From Deinandra increscens subsp. villosa (Eukaryota; Streptophyta; Magnoliopsida; Asterales; Asteraceae): a stretch of 64,000 nt of DNA. Numbering within the stretch: the first letter of the stretch is position 1; each line of letters begins with the position of its first letter. The notes beneath the pieces are model-generated. The model was not told the DNA's origin and did no database searches. It was given only the letters and a program-made list of their open reading frames with translations. Below are positions 12,384 to 24,858 of the stretch, in pieces. Position numbers and translations under genes: made by a program. The DNA is taken from contig JBCNJP010000017.1 in the NCBI GenBank assembly GCA_039602395.1, forward strand, positions 7,185,238-7,249,237. The letters run 5' to 3'.

Positions 12384-14639
12384 GTGTCTCGCAACCGAAG
12401 CTGGGTGTTGTCTGTCTTATAACCGCCATGTCTAACAAAACAATGTAAACTGTTTAGGTCAAATTTGCACTCGTTCGACCTCTAGTCGAGTTAGCCACAA
12501 CTACGCGGGTAGGGTTTTTCAAACCCTGTAGTACTACTCAATATTACCTCGCTACTCCTTTATTAACGATCTGATATTGTGTAAGGTCTTTCAGTGTCTT
12601 ATGTGTGCTTTCTAAACAATTATACATATTTTATACATCAAATATCCCTCGCAAATGGATAGCTTTTTAAACAATTATTTATAACGGTGTAATATTGTTT
12701 CTTTTGTAGTTTTCAGTGCTATCCAGGTCTAACAACACAAAAGGAACGAAAAACGAGCAAAACCGAGCAAAAAGACGAAGTCTCCTCAAAACTGGACCAG
12801 ACACGGGAAATGCTTCTAAAAGCACGGGATGTGTGTTTTTCCAGCAAAAAAGACAAAGTGGTTGACTTCCGATTTCAACACGTGTTTAAATAGAAAAAGC
12901 ACGACCCATGTCTATGTTGACCACAGGGCACAGGCCGTGTTGTACTTGACGAAATCCTAAGAAAGATCTTGACTAAACGACAAAACGGGTTGACCGTGCA
13001 AAAGCACAGGTCGTGGCTCTCTTGGGTTAGCCTATAAATACCAAGCTCAAGCCTCATATCAACTAGCTCAATTCTTTCTTCTCTTCTCTAGTTTTTAGTC
13101 TACACAAAGCAAGTGGGAGTATCACCACTGATCCTTACCAGGATAACGATTAAGTGATGATCCAGTGTTCGTGTAAGTTTAGTGGATTAAACTTACAATG
13201 AAACCTCAACTCACCTCCAAGTTTTCAAGAACAACCCATAATTGAAGTTATCTCTGGAAGAGCATCCATAGATTTAATCAATTTCTTGAAACGAGTCGTA
13301 TCATGCTAGACATGACGCGAAAGGAATCTGATATATAGATATTACATTAATGTCACTGTAAGAGGTTACACAATGACATAAGCTGGAAAACACATCATCA
13401 CGACTTAATTTTGATGATGTAAAAATTTTCATGATCAGTACGATCTTATACTCGCTGAACAACAAAGCCACCTTAAGTGATACTTGGAATCATGAATGTA
13501 ATGGTACATTCAAGGAAGTTAACCGATTCTATAAATAATCAATTAAAATGCTCATGTGATAACACAATAATCCATGTGCACACCAAGGGCATAAGTTTTA
13601 TCACACATTCAAATTCACTTAAGTAGTTCAATTGTTCAAGATAAACACTGAAACTAATGAAACACCCTCACCAGGCAATACCAAAACACAGGTTAAGAAC
13701 GTAGCATCAAACTCACTGTTCTATTGATCAAATTCGATCAATGAATTAATACTATTACATAGTGCCTGAAGTCTACGCTACAATAATGTTCTAATTTAGT
13801 GTTGGGATGTCGAACTCTAACGTTTTCACAAAATCATTCGACCTGATCTAAAATGTTAGACGTAGAATCCGAATTCTGCTCAACGTGTTTGAATTTTATA
13901 CGTTTTAATATCCGTGAATATTTTGAAATATTCTAAAACGTCCGTAGTCGATAAGAGTGGTGGGAATGAATGTGAACTAAGACTATTCTGATCTGGACTC
14001 AAATGGTTGACAATCTAGACTCACAGACCTCATTGTATAATGACGTTGTGACGTAACTCGCATCACATTGTCTTCATGGATTTAATCATAAGACAAATTT
14101 GATTAAATGGTATACTCAATAGTATCCTTTGACCTGAGATACATGTGCAACATCCCATTTAGCTACGACTGTTCTTTGATTGTAGCTTAACGTTGTCGCG
14201 TAATTTCCAGTCATAACGCTACTTTTGGGAATAGAAGTTTAGTGGGAGCAGTATGTAGTCAATATGGGATTCTGTACTCTTGCACTAATCATGCAACCAT
14301 TAGACGTCGGCCCTCTCGTAAGTTCCAAGTGTTAAGTGTAAGGCCTTACCCAAACTTACTGGGTGTTTTCTTGGATCACTTCGAACAAATAAAACGAGAA
14401 ATATAATGATTAAACATGTAAAGAGAATGAATCAAATCCATGTCTCTTGTTCAGTTGATGTCTTATACAGAAGGGAACTTATGACTTTGAATTACCATAA
14501 GTCTAAACTATAACATGAGTTTATAGATATACCTTGGTTACTGACTTGAAGTGTCATAACTGGTTGGGACAACCATGTGTAGCTAGAGCATCTCTGACTG
14601 TTTCTTCTAATGTTATCGTGATCTGTCCAAGTGGGAGTC
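12384..14639 (+). mobile_element. LTR retroelement internal remnant, non-coding
   Basis: No gag or pol domain is readable. The segment ends at a purine tract aagtgggagtc directly before tgttggattttg, the arrangement of a polypurine tract and a 3' LTR start. A similar tagtgggagcag lies at about 14240. Short ORFs here (such as 12875-13057 on the minus strand, mirrored at 33767-33949) carry no recognisable domain. The same DNA lies in reverse at about 32184-34442. Confidence 0.5.
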
Positions 14640-16760
14640 TGTTGGATTTTGTATGTCCAGACCCGACAACATCAAGAACCCGACCCGGTTAAGAGCCGTA
14701 AGAGTTACACTGAGGGCAACGAGAATAAAACCTGCTTAAATTGTTAACCGGTAAATCATGTAAACTTGGTAATTAATTATTGTTTATTCTCGATTAATAA
14801 ACATATAAATTATTACAATTTTATCTTTACGATAATGAGCAAAACGTGACGTTACTATTTATCAACTAACGTCAACAACACATTTAATAAATCAGATAAA
14901 TCCTTATTTGATTTTATTAAATCTCGGGTTTATGACAGTTACATTAATAAAAGTATTTTATTAATTAATCGTAAAAGCATGTGGTTTGTTTCCGGTAAAA
15001 GAAAGATGAGGGATTTTGATCGCAAATACTCAGATATATAAATATCTAATTAAGGGTTTAGAAAACCCTAATCACATTTTCGCCCCCCCCCCCTCTCTCT
15101 CTCTCTCTCATATCATCTCCTTGTCATCGACTCGACCCATGTTTTGGTTGTGATTTATTGTTAAGGTTTTGATATGGCCCATTTGTTGTATTATAGTTTT
15201 AGAATGGCCCACGTGTTTTTGGGTTCAAAAGTTGTATTTAAAATAGATGTAGTTCATATTTCTGTTTTTTTGTAAATGCTTACCTTCGCCCTGGACGAAC
15301 GAGACAAGCAGTGATGCGACTACCCCATGTTACTTGGCAAATTTTCTTATAAAGGAACACTTCTTAAAATGACAAGTATCCTCAACTGCTGTCTCCGTAG
15401 TTCCTATGAACCACCACAACCGCCGCCGCCCCGAGTTTCCGAGTCGCCACGCCACCACCACCGCTACTTCCCGTCGTCGCAACCAGTCACCTCCGCTGCA
15501 GCCGATGCACGGCGTCGCTGCTGCCAACAACGTCGGTGCTCATCGCCGCCGTCGCCGCTGTTACGACATTCGTCGCAGCCACCGATTGTATTTCCATCCC
15601 GGCACTTGCTAGCCCCGCCATTATTCGTATCGTCGCGACACGCGACAAATCGATTGGGATTATTCGCGGTACGCGAGGTGATTTTAGATCCGAACCGTCG
15701 GACCAGTTTCCGTGATTCCTAGCGACTCACTCGTTGACTCTCGGTGTCTTAAACGTTTGTTGGAACAACGCTCAGGTATATCTAAACTCAGTTCAAGTTT
15801 AGATATTTTTTTCGATTAATTTAATCATTATTGTCATTGGGTAATATTTAACGCAATTGGTGTTTGTGTGCATTTGGTGATTATGACCCTGTTGACTGGT
15901 TTATGACGTTTTGGTTTACGGGTAAAATTAGTTTAATTAGTTTTAATTCCGCTGCGTAAATGAATTATGGGTCTAATTCATTTAAACTTTGATTTAACTA
16001 TTACTCGGTTGGTTGCTATAAATATTAAATTAAATATCTTTTCGTCACCCGGACACCTGTATACCACTGTCGTAGCCCAACAAATAAAACACGGGGTACG
16101 TTACGACAACAGTATATAGGTATTGGGATGTGGTTCTCGGTTGGTAATATTTTACCACTGCATAACTCGGAAAGCAGTATGTTGGTGGACTTGGATTTGG
16201 TAACTACTAAATGCGTACGTCGCGACAACGGTACGTAGCCAGAGACGGGCCACGACTCCTTATAGAAGATTTTTATTCAATATAACAAACCGGTAGATAT
16301 TGAGCGTGTGATAGTGTTTGGCCAAATAGGTCATGATCAATGTGACTAAATGACATCGATAACACATTTAATCTACGAAAGGTCAATCTTAAGGGAGGGG
16401 TTATACACAATATAGTTACTAAACCCACCATAGACGAGTCAACCCGAGTGATATTATTGTTGATTGATTTTTGCTAACTTCACATTTATTTTAATTTTTT
16501 TGTTTTTATCTTAAAACCCCATTGTTTCAAGTAATAGGTTCGGTTAAACGTTAATGAAGATTTTGAGTATGAAAGCTCTTGTGTCCTTGGATGACCTCGG
16601 TATCTGACCCTCACTATACTATACCTACGATGAGTGCACTTGCCCGAACGTGTGGTGTATGGTGATTGTCTAGTTATCGTGTTTTTATAAAATTAAACAT
16701 TGCACAAGAGTGGTGTTGAAACGACCCATAATTGTCATATTTTTCCATTTCACACACAAC
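14640..16760 (+). mobile_element. Probable long LTR of the same element
   Basis: Starts tgttggattttgtatg after the purine tract. A TATA-like atatataaatatc near 15034 precedes a C/CT tract (15083-15110), a plausible promoter and start region. A 131-codon frame at 15327-15722 is Pro/His/Ser/Arg-rich low-complexity sequence and is probably leader, not protein. The end of the LTR is not fixed. A segment at 16560-16760 (gacctcggtatctgacc, cgtgtggtgtatggtgat) recurs at 25100-25270, which suggests an LTR-end family. No second full LTR is seen in the window. Confidence 0.4.
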
Positions 16761-17924
16761 ATGTCATGCACATAAGTGATCAAGTGATATAAACGGAATG
16801 CCAAATCCAAATGTTTTGTGTGCATGTTTTCTCCACCAAAGGAGACACTAAAAAGAAAGGCAGTGAACTCACCTTACGGTGCGTGTAAGTAAACCAAATG
16901 TAGTATGCAGGTGAAATCCTAAACACCACCTTACATATATATAAATGTGTAAATGCAAGTTCATGTTGGTATAAAGTTCTCGTCATATCCAAACGACTCC
17001 AAATGTTCGTGCGTTTGACCAAGTTACGTGTTTACCAAAAATATACTCGAGTTTGACCAAAATAACCAAGTTGACATGACGACCCGTTGGGGATTCGTTT
17101 ATTAGTTTATCCATGCATAATTTATCGGTTAATGTTTATGAAGCACATAAGGAAGCTAACATTCTAAACAGGGGCGGGCCTACCCATAGAAGATTTATTA
17201 TGTGTGTATAGATAACCTAGGATTTTGCTACATCTACGAGGCATCATGACGACGGCAAATTCTAAGTGAACCGAAATAAAAAATCATAGAAACAACAACT
17301 ACTATTTGGTATTTTAACAAGTCATTATGGATCATGGATGGAGCACACTAAGAATATTAGGGTTTAAGGAAGAAGGAGATGCGAATGTCAAATTGTTGAA
17401 GGAAAGAGTATCAGGTGGTTTACAGGAAGAAAACAAAAAGAAATGTGAAATTACAGCCTGCCTATTATTAAATTTGGTTTACAGTTTTCACAATAAAAAT
17501 TAGTTTTCAAATGATCTTTACCCACATGAGTATTTTCACTTTTTACGTCAATCTTTCTTTTTAAAATTAAGGGCGACATAATTAAAATTGAATAAGAAAA
17601 CTAAGAAGGGCATTATGTTTTCTATCAATCAAATTTATAAGCTAGATTTTATTGATCATGTATTATGTGTTGTGACAGGGATAAAGTTATTACATAAAAA
17701 ATTGTATTGTTCATACATAATGTAAAAAAACATAAATACAAAATGATTATAGAAAGACATTAGATAAAAAAATAATAGAGATAATAAAAGTTGATATGTA
17801 AATGCCATGACTTGAAACTAAAAACAAAGAAAACCAAAAAAGAAAAAATAATATGAGAGAAAAAACAATTAGAAGTCGAATGTTTCAAGGACCAAACCTA
17901 AAAGTTTCATAGTAAATATAAACA
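16761..17924. other. Unassigned AT-rich DNA
   Basis: No gene found. A hAT-like single end (caggggcgggcctac) starts at about 17170 without a matching partner nearby, probably a broken MITE. Confidence 0.4.
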
Positions 17925-19257
17925 TCTACCTATACATTAAACAAAACATATTGGGTTGAGTTGGCACATAATAAGTGTGTCCACATCATCAATTGGTGAT
18001 GTGGCACCCTCTAATGACACTAAAATCCTAGGTGTAATTTTGTTAGTTTTTTAGATTTTTTTTAAATCTAAAGTATTAAACTTAAAATATAGGGAATGAT
18101 CTTCGGAGCAATGAATACCTACCTTTTTTAAGAAAGTCAAATTAATTCTCCATTTAAGATTGAAATTTAAATTTACGTAAATATGGTTGACTAAATTTTA
18201 ATCCAATACTTGCTTTTAATACTAAGTTTCCTACAAAATTGTTTCTTACTGGCTTGGAAAGTAAATAATTCTACATCTTAAATCAATTTTCTTAAGTCTG
18301 TACATATTAAAGGATCTTTTGATTTGCATGAATATTGTTTTCTTTAGATAAACAATTTTCGAATTCTTGGGTCATAACTCATAAGTAAAGATTTAGTGCT
18401 AGAATTTGTATCTGTTCATGGTGTCTTCATTTAGGTTTTTGTAGATGAAAAAAATATGAATATCATTTTGTCTTAAACCTATGATTTTCCTTTAAGACAT
18501 TAGAAATTATCATCTATGTTAATGTCATGTTCAAGTATTTCATCCATTGATTATACTGTCATTGAGTCTTAAACAAGTATTTTTAAAAAGGGATATCATA
18601 TTTTCAGGTGCTTCTATTGAGGACAATGCTCCAACTTCTGGATATGTATATAGAAGGATTGGACAGTAGGTTAAATTCTATAAAATTATGTACGATTTGG
18701 TTGTGCGGGTCGTTTTCATGCAGAGACAACCCCGGGCGCTTTAATTTTCTTCTTCCATATTCAATGAATATGTAAAATATTTGTTTCTCTGTGTTCGAGA
18801 AATTGAAGATTTACTTCATTCATTATTTTTTGTTGGTGACTAAATTAACATTTGATGTTGGTTTTGTTTTATTCTCTTTAGATTAAGATGAGCAAAGATG
18901 GTAATTTCAAGAAATTCACGTCTTAAATGCAGAGCTACATGTGTGCAATTTATTTTCCCTTTCAAGACATCTGTATAACAATATCTATTGTTAAATTCAC
19001 TTTGTGATCTTTAAAAAATAAATTTATTAAGTTGGGCATTATATATATTACATTTAGTTGGGGGTTCTTTGTTGTTAATATATTTATTTCCAGTCAGTAT
19101 TTCCGTACATCATTAGCAATACATCAAAAGCTCTATCTCTTTATTTAACTTAGAATCTGATTGTTGCTTCTTTTATCGGATAACGTTCACATTGACATTT
19201 GCCGTGAGTACTCATATTCGGTTTCTTTCCTTTGCTCAATTCATATTTCATTTCCAG

Positions 19258-19462
19258 GATTGGTTAACACGCTAGCTAGGGGATCTAAGAGGGGCTTTTC
19301 CTACTACAGAGAGAATTATTCCATCTTATCGGGGTCAGAAATTGATCAAGCATTAGCTTATGGCTTGGAAAAAGACATCAGGCAAGAATTACAAGTAGAT
19401 GATAACTTAAAAATGTTTTTCATCAATGACTCTAATGATAAAAGGCGGTCTAAGAACACGAG
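19258..19462 (+). pseudogene. Captured exon-like fragment of unknown gene inside Helitron
   Basis: A 205 bp stop-free stretch is preceded by ttccag and followed by gtacat. It encodes a polar, helical-looking segment with SYYRENYSILSGSEIDQALA followed by acidic and basic residues. I do not recognise the family. Helitrons often pick up host exons, which would explain correct splice borders without a surrounding gene. A smaller piece at 18608-18667 also has cag and gtaggt borders. Confidence 0.35.
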
Positions 19463-20091
19463 GTACATATCATCTTTAACAGCAGCCAGCAGTGTTTGTA
19501 GTCTTGCAAGTTATGCTGATGTGGATGTAGACAAGTTGCATTCTTCATTCATATGTAGTTTCAATTTTTGGATGGATGGTATGTCGATTTTAGTAGGCGT
19601 ACCAGTGGTTCAGTTTTATTATTATTTACATTCAACTAATTAATTATTAATTATTGCTGCTTTAAATTAGTACACACATCAATCTCCATAGTTATAGCTT
19701 GAGGTTTTTAAGACTTAACGATTTGATCTAAATCACAACTTTGTTATGCCATAACATGTTGTATAATTGCAATGATTTTTGGAGAGTGGTATGCTATTGA
19801 TTATTAAAAATGTAACGTAAGTATAGAGCTAATTTATAAATATTATTACTTTTTGCTTTAGTTGTAGCTGAATATATTGAACCGACTTTAGCAGGCGATA
19901 TGAACATATGGTTGTTTTATATTTTCTTCAGCTGTGTCGCTGTGTGTCAAAATGCTTAATTAGGTACAAATTGTTCATAAATGTTGCTGCCAAATAATGG
20001 TTAAATATGTAGATTTAGTTCTTAAATGGTGTACCTAATCGTTTCTTCTATTTATTTCTTTGTAGGTTCTTCATTTGCTGCATAATATAAA

Positions 20092-20370
20092 GGGTTATTG
20101 GATTTTATTAATCCATGTTATTACCAATTGGCCAATATTAATCCCAATTTCAAAAATGGCTCATATTAATCCCAATTATTAAGGTGTTGGATTTCATTGG
20201 ACACTCTTTAGAATTTTTTGAGTAAAATCCCAAACGGAGTTAAGAAAAATGTAAAGGGGGTCCAATGAAATCCAACACCTTAATAATTGGGATTAATGTG
20301 GGCCATTTTTGAAATTGGGATTAATATTGGCCAATTGGTAATAACTTGGATTAATAAAATCCAATAAACC
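20092..20370. mobile_element. MULE-type MITE, near-perfect hairpin (279 bp)
   Basis: Ends gggttattgg and ccaataaacc start inverted repeats of more than 100 bp that nearly meet around a short centre near 20215-20235. A 9 bp duplication taatataaa flanks it (20083-20091, 20371-20379); 9 bp is the Mutator superfamily size. It is inserted inside the Helitron. Confidence 0.88.
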
Positions 20371-21435
20371 TAATATAAATGGCACTTTCTTCTCAGTTGT
20401 ACAATATCATGTGGGCATGGTGATGTAATAGATCAATCTCCATTTTGGTTTTGGTTTCCAGGATCATTTAGATGACATCTAAAATTTTGTTTTGGTCTTT
20501 GGAATGAATTTAGGTCCACTTTCATATTGAATTTAGTTTTCGAAAATTTTGTTTTGGTTTTTGGAATGATAACCAACTTACGTGTTAATTTTGGTTGCAA
20601 TCTATTTTACCTTCAGAATTTACTATAATAGATTATAATATTTGTTATTGTTTAAAAACCCCAGCCATACGATGCACGTGTATTAAAAACTAACATATGT
20701 AACAAAGAACATTTTTTAAAATCTCTTTTTTCAAACTACCAAGTTAACTTTTACTTAATATTTGTTTCGTTTTTTGTCTTATTTATCTTCTTTTCTGTTT
20801 TATTTCATATGTAGTTTTATGCAATCTCTTACTTTGTATTCAGTTTTATATTATAACATCGGGTATTTACTTAGGTGTTGTTCATCCTCATGGTCCATGG
20901 CGCAATTGTAAGTCTGTAAACTAGATATTAAGAGGTGTTTGTCAGATCAAATTAAGATCATAAAAGGTCACCAATCACCCAAAATTAAATTGTTATTGTA
21001 ATAACATAAGTCCTTTGGTAGTGTTAGCGTACTCTTAATATGTTTCTTTAGTAATATTAACATATTGATTGCAGCTAGGAAGTAAATTGCTTTTAAGTTT
21101 CAAAAAAGTCAGTTTGCAATTTCAGTTTGTTTTGCAATGACTATAAACAAAAGCAATGTAAATCTCTTTCCAAAGTTTGATTGTTTTTAAAGAACTCAGT
21201 ATTCTCGCATGGATAGTTATACGCTGCTTTATCAAGAGTGAAGAACAAAAAATGTATTAAATCTTTATTTTAGATGAAAACGATCGACAAACAAATGCAA
21301 TAAAAAACATTTAAGTTTCTTTTTTCAAATTTGTAAGTTACTATTATTTAATATTTCTTACATTTTTAGTTTTATGTATTATTCCTTTTAGTTTTTATTT
21401 CGAATTTAGTTCTATGTTATATTTCATTTCATGTT

Positions 21436-22470
21436 TTCGGTGGAAATTTCAGACACATTCTTCCCGTCCTTCAAGGCGCTTCAAATTAAGATGTTGTTAC
21501 TTGATGCCTTACTTCGTCTTACATTTGGAGAGAGTGTAAGGTTTTAAAGTTAACAAAAAACATGCGTCTTCTTCAAGGTAACGATCCATCAGAGATACAA
21601 GAAACAACTGATTTTGCTCGATGGCTTTTGGATATTGGAGAAGGAAAAGTCGGTGGAGATAATGATGGTGAGTCAAATATAGATATTCCTCCTGATCTTC
21701 TTATTCGTGATTCATCGGATCCAGTCAGTGATCTTATTGAGTTTGTTTACCCTTCGTTTCTTGACAACTTCGGTCATCGAGATTTTTGGTCAGAAAGAGT
21801 TGTTCTCGCACCAACTAATGAAGTTGTCGATGATATCAACAATCGTCTACTTTCTTTGGTTCCCGGTGAAGAGCATGAGTATTTAAGCTCATACTCTGTA
21901 TGTTAAGATGAGATGGTATGTGACAGCTTTGATCGTAACATATACTCACCAGACATCCTGAATTCTTTACATATATCTGGCATTCCAAATCATCGACTTG
22001 TGTTAAAAGTCGGTGTTCCTGTTATGTTGCTTATTGATCAGAGGAATGGCCTATGTAATGGAACACGCCTTCAGATCGTATCTCTAGGAAATCACGTGAT
22101 TGAAGCGGTTATTATCTCTGGAAGCAACATTGAATTCAGGAGTTTTATTCCTAGACTTTCCTTGGTTCCAACAGATAAAAAGAATTGCTTTTCGGTTTCA
22201 GAGAAGGTAGTTTCCGATCTTTGTTTGTTTGCAATGACGATAAACAAAAGCCAAGGTCAATCTCTTTCGAGAGTTGAATTGTACTTGAAAGATCCCGTCT
22301 TCTCTCATGGTCAATTATATGTTGCTTTATCAAGGGTGAAGAGCATGAAGGGTCTGAAGATCTTAATTTTGGACGAAGACGGTCGTCCAACAAATGTAAC
22401 AAGAAATATAGTGTATAAATCTATCTTCTCAAATTTGTCATTGTTATTGAATTTTTTTTATTATTATTGA
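21436..22470 (+). pseudogene. PIF1-like DNA helicase, C-terminal part, broken
   Basis: Helitron-type 5'-3' helicase remnant. In order: a motif-III-like GGNFRHILPV (GGDFRQ in active enzymes), LTKNMRLL at about 21550, LAPTNEVVDDINN (motif IV region), GVPVMLLIDQRNGLCNGTRL, then FAMTINKSQGQSLSRVELYL and HGQLYVALSRV (motifs V/VI) before the natural end. At least two stops interrupt it: one after the LQGASN stretch and a TAA at 21904-21906 between SVC and DEM, with the frame otherwise continuous. The N-terminal Walker A half is missing. It lies at the 3' end of the Helitron, its usual place. Confidence 0.88.
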
Positions 22471-22899
22471 ATATTGTTTTACCGATAAGATTTTTTTGGA
22501 TAGTATATATATCTATATTTTTTTTTACGTTTTAGACCCTGGTATTTACCCGGGTAAGTGGCTAGTATTTAGAATATAAAATATACATACATTTAAACCT
22601 CCCTTAAAATCTATTTTATCATTGTTGGATTTGAACTCACAATTTATAAAGTAAAATAACTAATAAGTCTTTTTATTATCGAATTAATCAATTGATTAAT
22701 TTGTGTTTTTTATAGATGACTATGTCTATATGACTATATTGATTCAAAAAGACTAAGCCAGCATTGGTGTCTTTGTCTCCAACCTAGCATAATAACAGGT
22801 AAACAAAATTGATATTTGTTCCTTTGGTTGACTACCTTGTTCTTTTCTTAAACTATTATTACATCTATCAAACACTATAGATGTATGATGAGTATGTTA

Positions 22900-23270
22900 C
22901 AGTGGGGGCCCTGAGCATGTGCGGGATGTGCGACGGAACAGGGCCTATCATATTAAGGAACCTATTTTTTTTTAAATCTTTTATATATATTATATTTATA
23001 TAGTTATTTTTAAATAAAATTTTAAATTTTAAAACCTAAACTAATAAAATAATTTAATTTAAAAAAGATAGTCCAATTACTTTTTAATATTTAGGCATTT
23101 AGGGCCTAATTTAAATTAAAATGTCATTTTAAAACAATAATTTTCTTATGTTTATTGCCATAATTTATTTTTTGCTGTTTTAAAAAACTTTTTCTGTTTG
23201 TAAGTTTTTCCAAGTGGGGCCTATTTTTTTAAACTCGAACAGGGCCTCTAAATCCTCGGGACCGGCCCTG
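22900..23270. mobile_element. hAT MITE (371 bp)
   Basis: Ends cagtgggggccctga and gggaccggccctg are imperfect TIRs, flanked by gtatgtta / atatgtta (22892-22899, 23271-23278). The corresponding site near 56140 in the second inverted copy is empty, which fixes the borders. AT-rich interior, no ORF. Confidence 0.87.
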
Positions 23271-23279
23271 ATATGTTAT

Positions 23280-23480
23280 ACCTGTGACATGAAAAATGCT
23301 CTTGAGAGTGGACCCAATTAAAATAATTCCAAAGTGATAATACTCGTTTAAGATAATTCCCCATTCATGAGGTCTATCCATATACTATACAAGCTGCAAG
23401 CACATTTTGATGTCATAAGATAAATATATATAAACCCCCCATGAACTTATTTATATGCCCAGTCGTACATATATGTACCC
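23280..23480 (+). promoter_or_regulatory. Orphan ZIP-promoter-like segment
   Basis: Reads collinearly with the ZIP upstream region: catgaaaaatg, then aataattccaaagtgataat, tgtttaa/cgtttaa, aataattcc, ggtcta, and a later atatatataaa followed by cccatga. No ZIP coding sequence follows; the DNA goes into ggcaaggaacttgccgtac and AT-rich sequence. I read it as a promoter left from a lost or displaced ZIP copy. Confidence 0.5.
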
Positions 23481-24322
23481 GGCAAGGAACTTGCCGTACA
23501 ATCTTATCTATATTTAATTTAAATCAGACATTTAAATTCGTAGCTTATTAAATTACTATGTTAGTAGCTCGTATATTACACGGGCTGAATTTACGTTTAT
23601 AATTTTAAATAAAAAAATGATTAAGAGAATTGAAAATTATAAATAACGTAAAATTCTTATAAAACAGTAAATGATAGTTTAATAAATTAATGAAATTTAT
23701 TATGTTTGACAAATTGTTGGTTAATTTTTTACAAACACTCAAATTATTTAGTAACTTTATCAAATCTATATTAGTTTTGTTATTTTTTTACAAAAATATT
23801 TAATTTGGATAATATTAGTAATTAGTTTTAATTGGTGATTTACTAAATTTATTGATTGTGAGTTTAACTTGTTGTAGTGATGATATGGACACTCTAAAAT
23901 AAAAACATGTGGCAACCATTATATTTTTTTATTAGTACTAAGATAAGATAAGATTCTTTCATACGTACGTTTATCAACTTAATTCCCTTATTATTTATTT
24001 ACCTAGTAAAAAATTGAAAGCCTCGTAAATGAATAATAGTGCAAATTGAAAGCCTCGTAAATGAATAATGGTGTTTTCACTGTTCGCTATTTTTTTCTTT
24101 CTTTTTAGTGTTTTATTTTAGTTTTATTTTTTATTTTTAGTGAGTTCTTTGATTTTAAAATTTAAATCATATCATCAATATTTTTCTTTCTCTTTGGGTC
24201 ATATTAACTTTTTTTTATGTCCACATATATCCAACCATAATGTACGATAAGACACGCTAATCGCCATCTAAATAAAATTTAAAAATAAGTATATTGTGAA
24301 TTTTTTATGTTTTAATTGCAAA

Positions 24323-24858
24323 TGTAACAGCCCAGACCCGTCGGAACCAATATATTGTCCGCTTTGGTAGCCGGCATACTCTCAAGCATCTGCCCCTCAC
24401 GGATTTAAAACACGTCTTTGTAGGGGGTGTCCACACCCTTATAAAGCAGTGCTTAGTTCTCCTCCCCACAAATGTGGGATTTTACATTCATCCCCCCTTA
24501 GAGGACTGGCGTCCTCGTTGGCACACTGCACAACGACTGACTCTGATACCATCTGTAACATCCCAGGCCCGTCGCAACCAAGATATTGTCCGCTTTGATA
24601 GCCGGCATGCTCTCAGGCATCTTCCCGATGGTATCAGAGCCAGTCGTCGGCTAGTCTGCCAGCGAGTACGCTGGTCCCCTAAGTGGGGAGGATTGTAACA
24701 TCCCACGTTGATGGGGAGGAGAACTAAGCACTGCTTTATAAGGGTGTGGACACCTCCCTACCAAGACGCGTTTTAAATCCGTAAGGGGCGGATGCCTGAG
24801 AGCATGCTGGTTACCAAAGCGGACAATATCTTGGTTGCGATGTGCCTGGGCTGTTACA
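24323..24858. mobile_element. Foldback / long-TIR element (536 bp)
   Basis: Begins tgtaacagcccag and ends ctgggctgttaca. The two arms of about 160 bp (24323-24487 and 24695-24858) are inverted copies. The middle repeats the first about 80 bp of the arm (from tgtaacatcccagg) and carries its own short palindrome, tctgataccatc with gatggtatcaga. No clear target duplication, so the superfamily is uncertain (MULE-like MITE or rearranged TRIM). Confidence 0.7.

Larger units (their letters stand above)
1850..15131. repeat. Left arm of large inverted duplication
   Basis: This arm matches 31692-41285 in reverse complement, including promoter, all exons and introns of a ZIP gene, downstream DNA, a nonautonomous hAT element and an LTR start. 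Unique to this arm are a hAT MITE (2919-3206), a LINE-like piece (3535-3956), a 2.4 kb block (6929-9345) and a nested hAT (10627-11582). Homology stops at 15131 only because the right copy begins there, next to the assembly gap. Nucleotide identity looks high but was not computed. Confidence 0.93.
17925..22565 (+). mobile_element. Helitron with PIF1 helicase tail (4.6 kb)
   Basis: The 5' end reads A|TCTACCTATACATTAAAC and continues with a ggcacataataagtgtgtcc / gatgtggcac region typical of plant Helitron heads. The 3' end has a short hairpin tttacccgggtaa followed by CTAG at 22562-22565 and then T. So the insertion is between A and T with no target duplication. Inside are a broken PIF1-like helicase C-terminal half (21436-22470), exon-like pieces with splice sites (about 18608-18667 and 19258-19462) and a MULE-type MITE. 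No Rep (HUH) domain was found, so the element is nonautonomous. Confidence 0.8.
22790..24270. repeat. Left member of second inverted pair (matches 54840-57370 reversed)
   Basis: Shared landmarks in reverse orientation include tttggttgactaccttgttc, acaagctgcaagcac, ggcaaggaacttgccgtac and acacgctaatcgccat. The left member carries its own hAT insert (22900-23270). The right member carries a foldback element and a hAT. A 36 bp tandem duplication (attgaaagcctcgtaaatg, 24014 and 24049) is specific to this side. Confidence 0.88.

Noticed and set aside
15327..15722. 131-codon ORF rich in Pro, His, Ser and Arg
   Set aside because: Low-complexity CCG/CCA sequence, no domain, inside a probable LTR/leader; opposite-strand and shifted frames are also open, as expected for GC-rich repeats.
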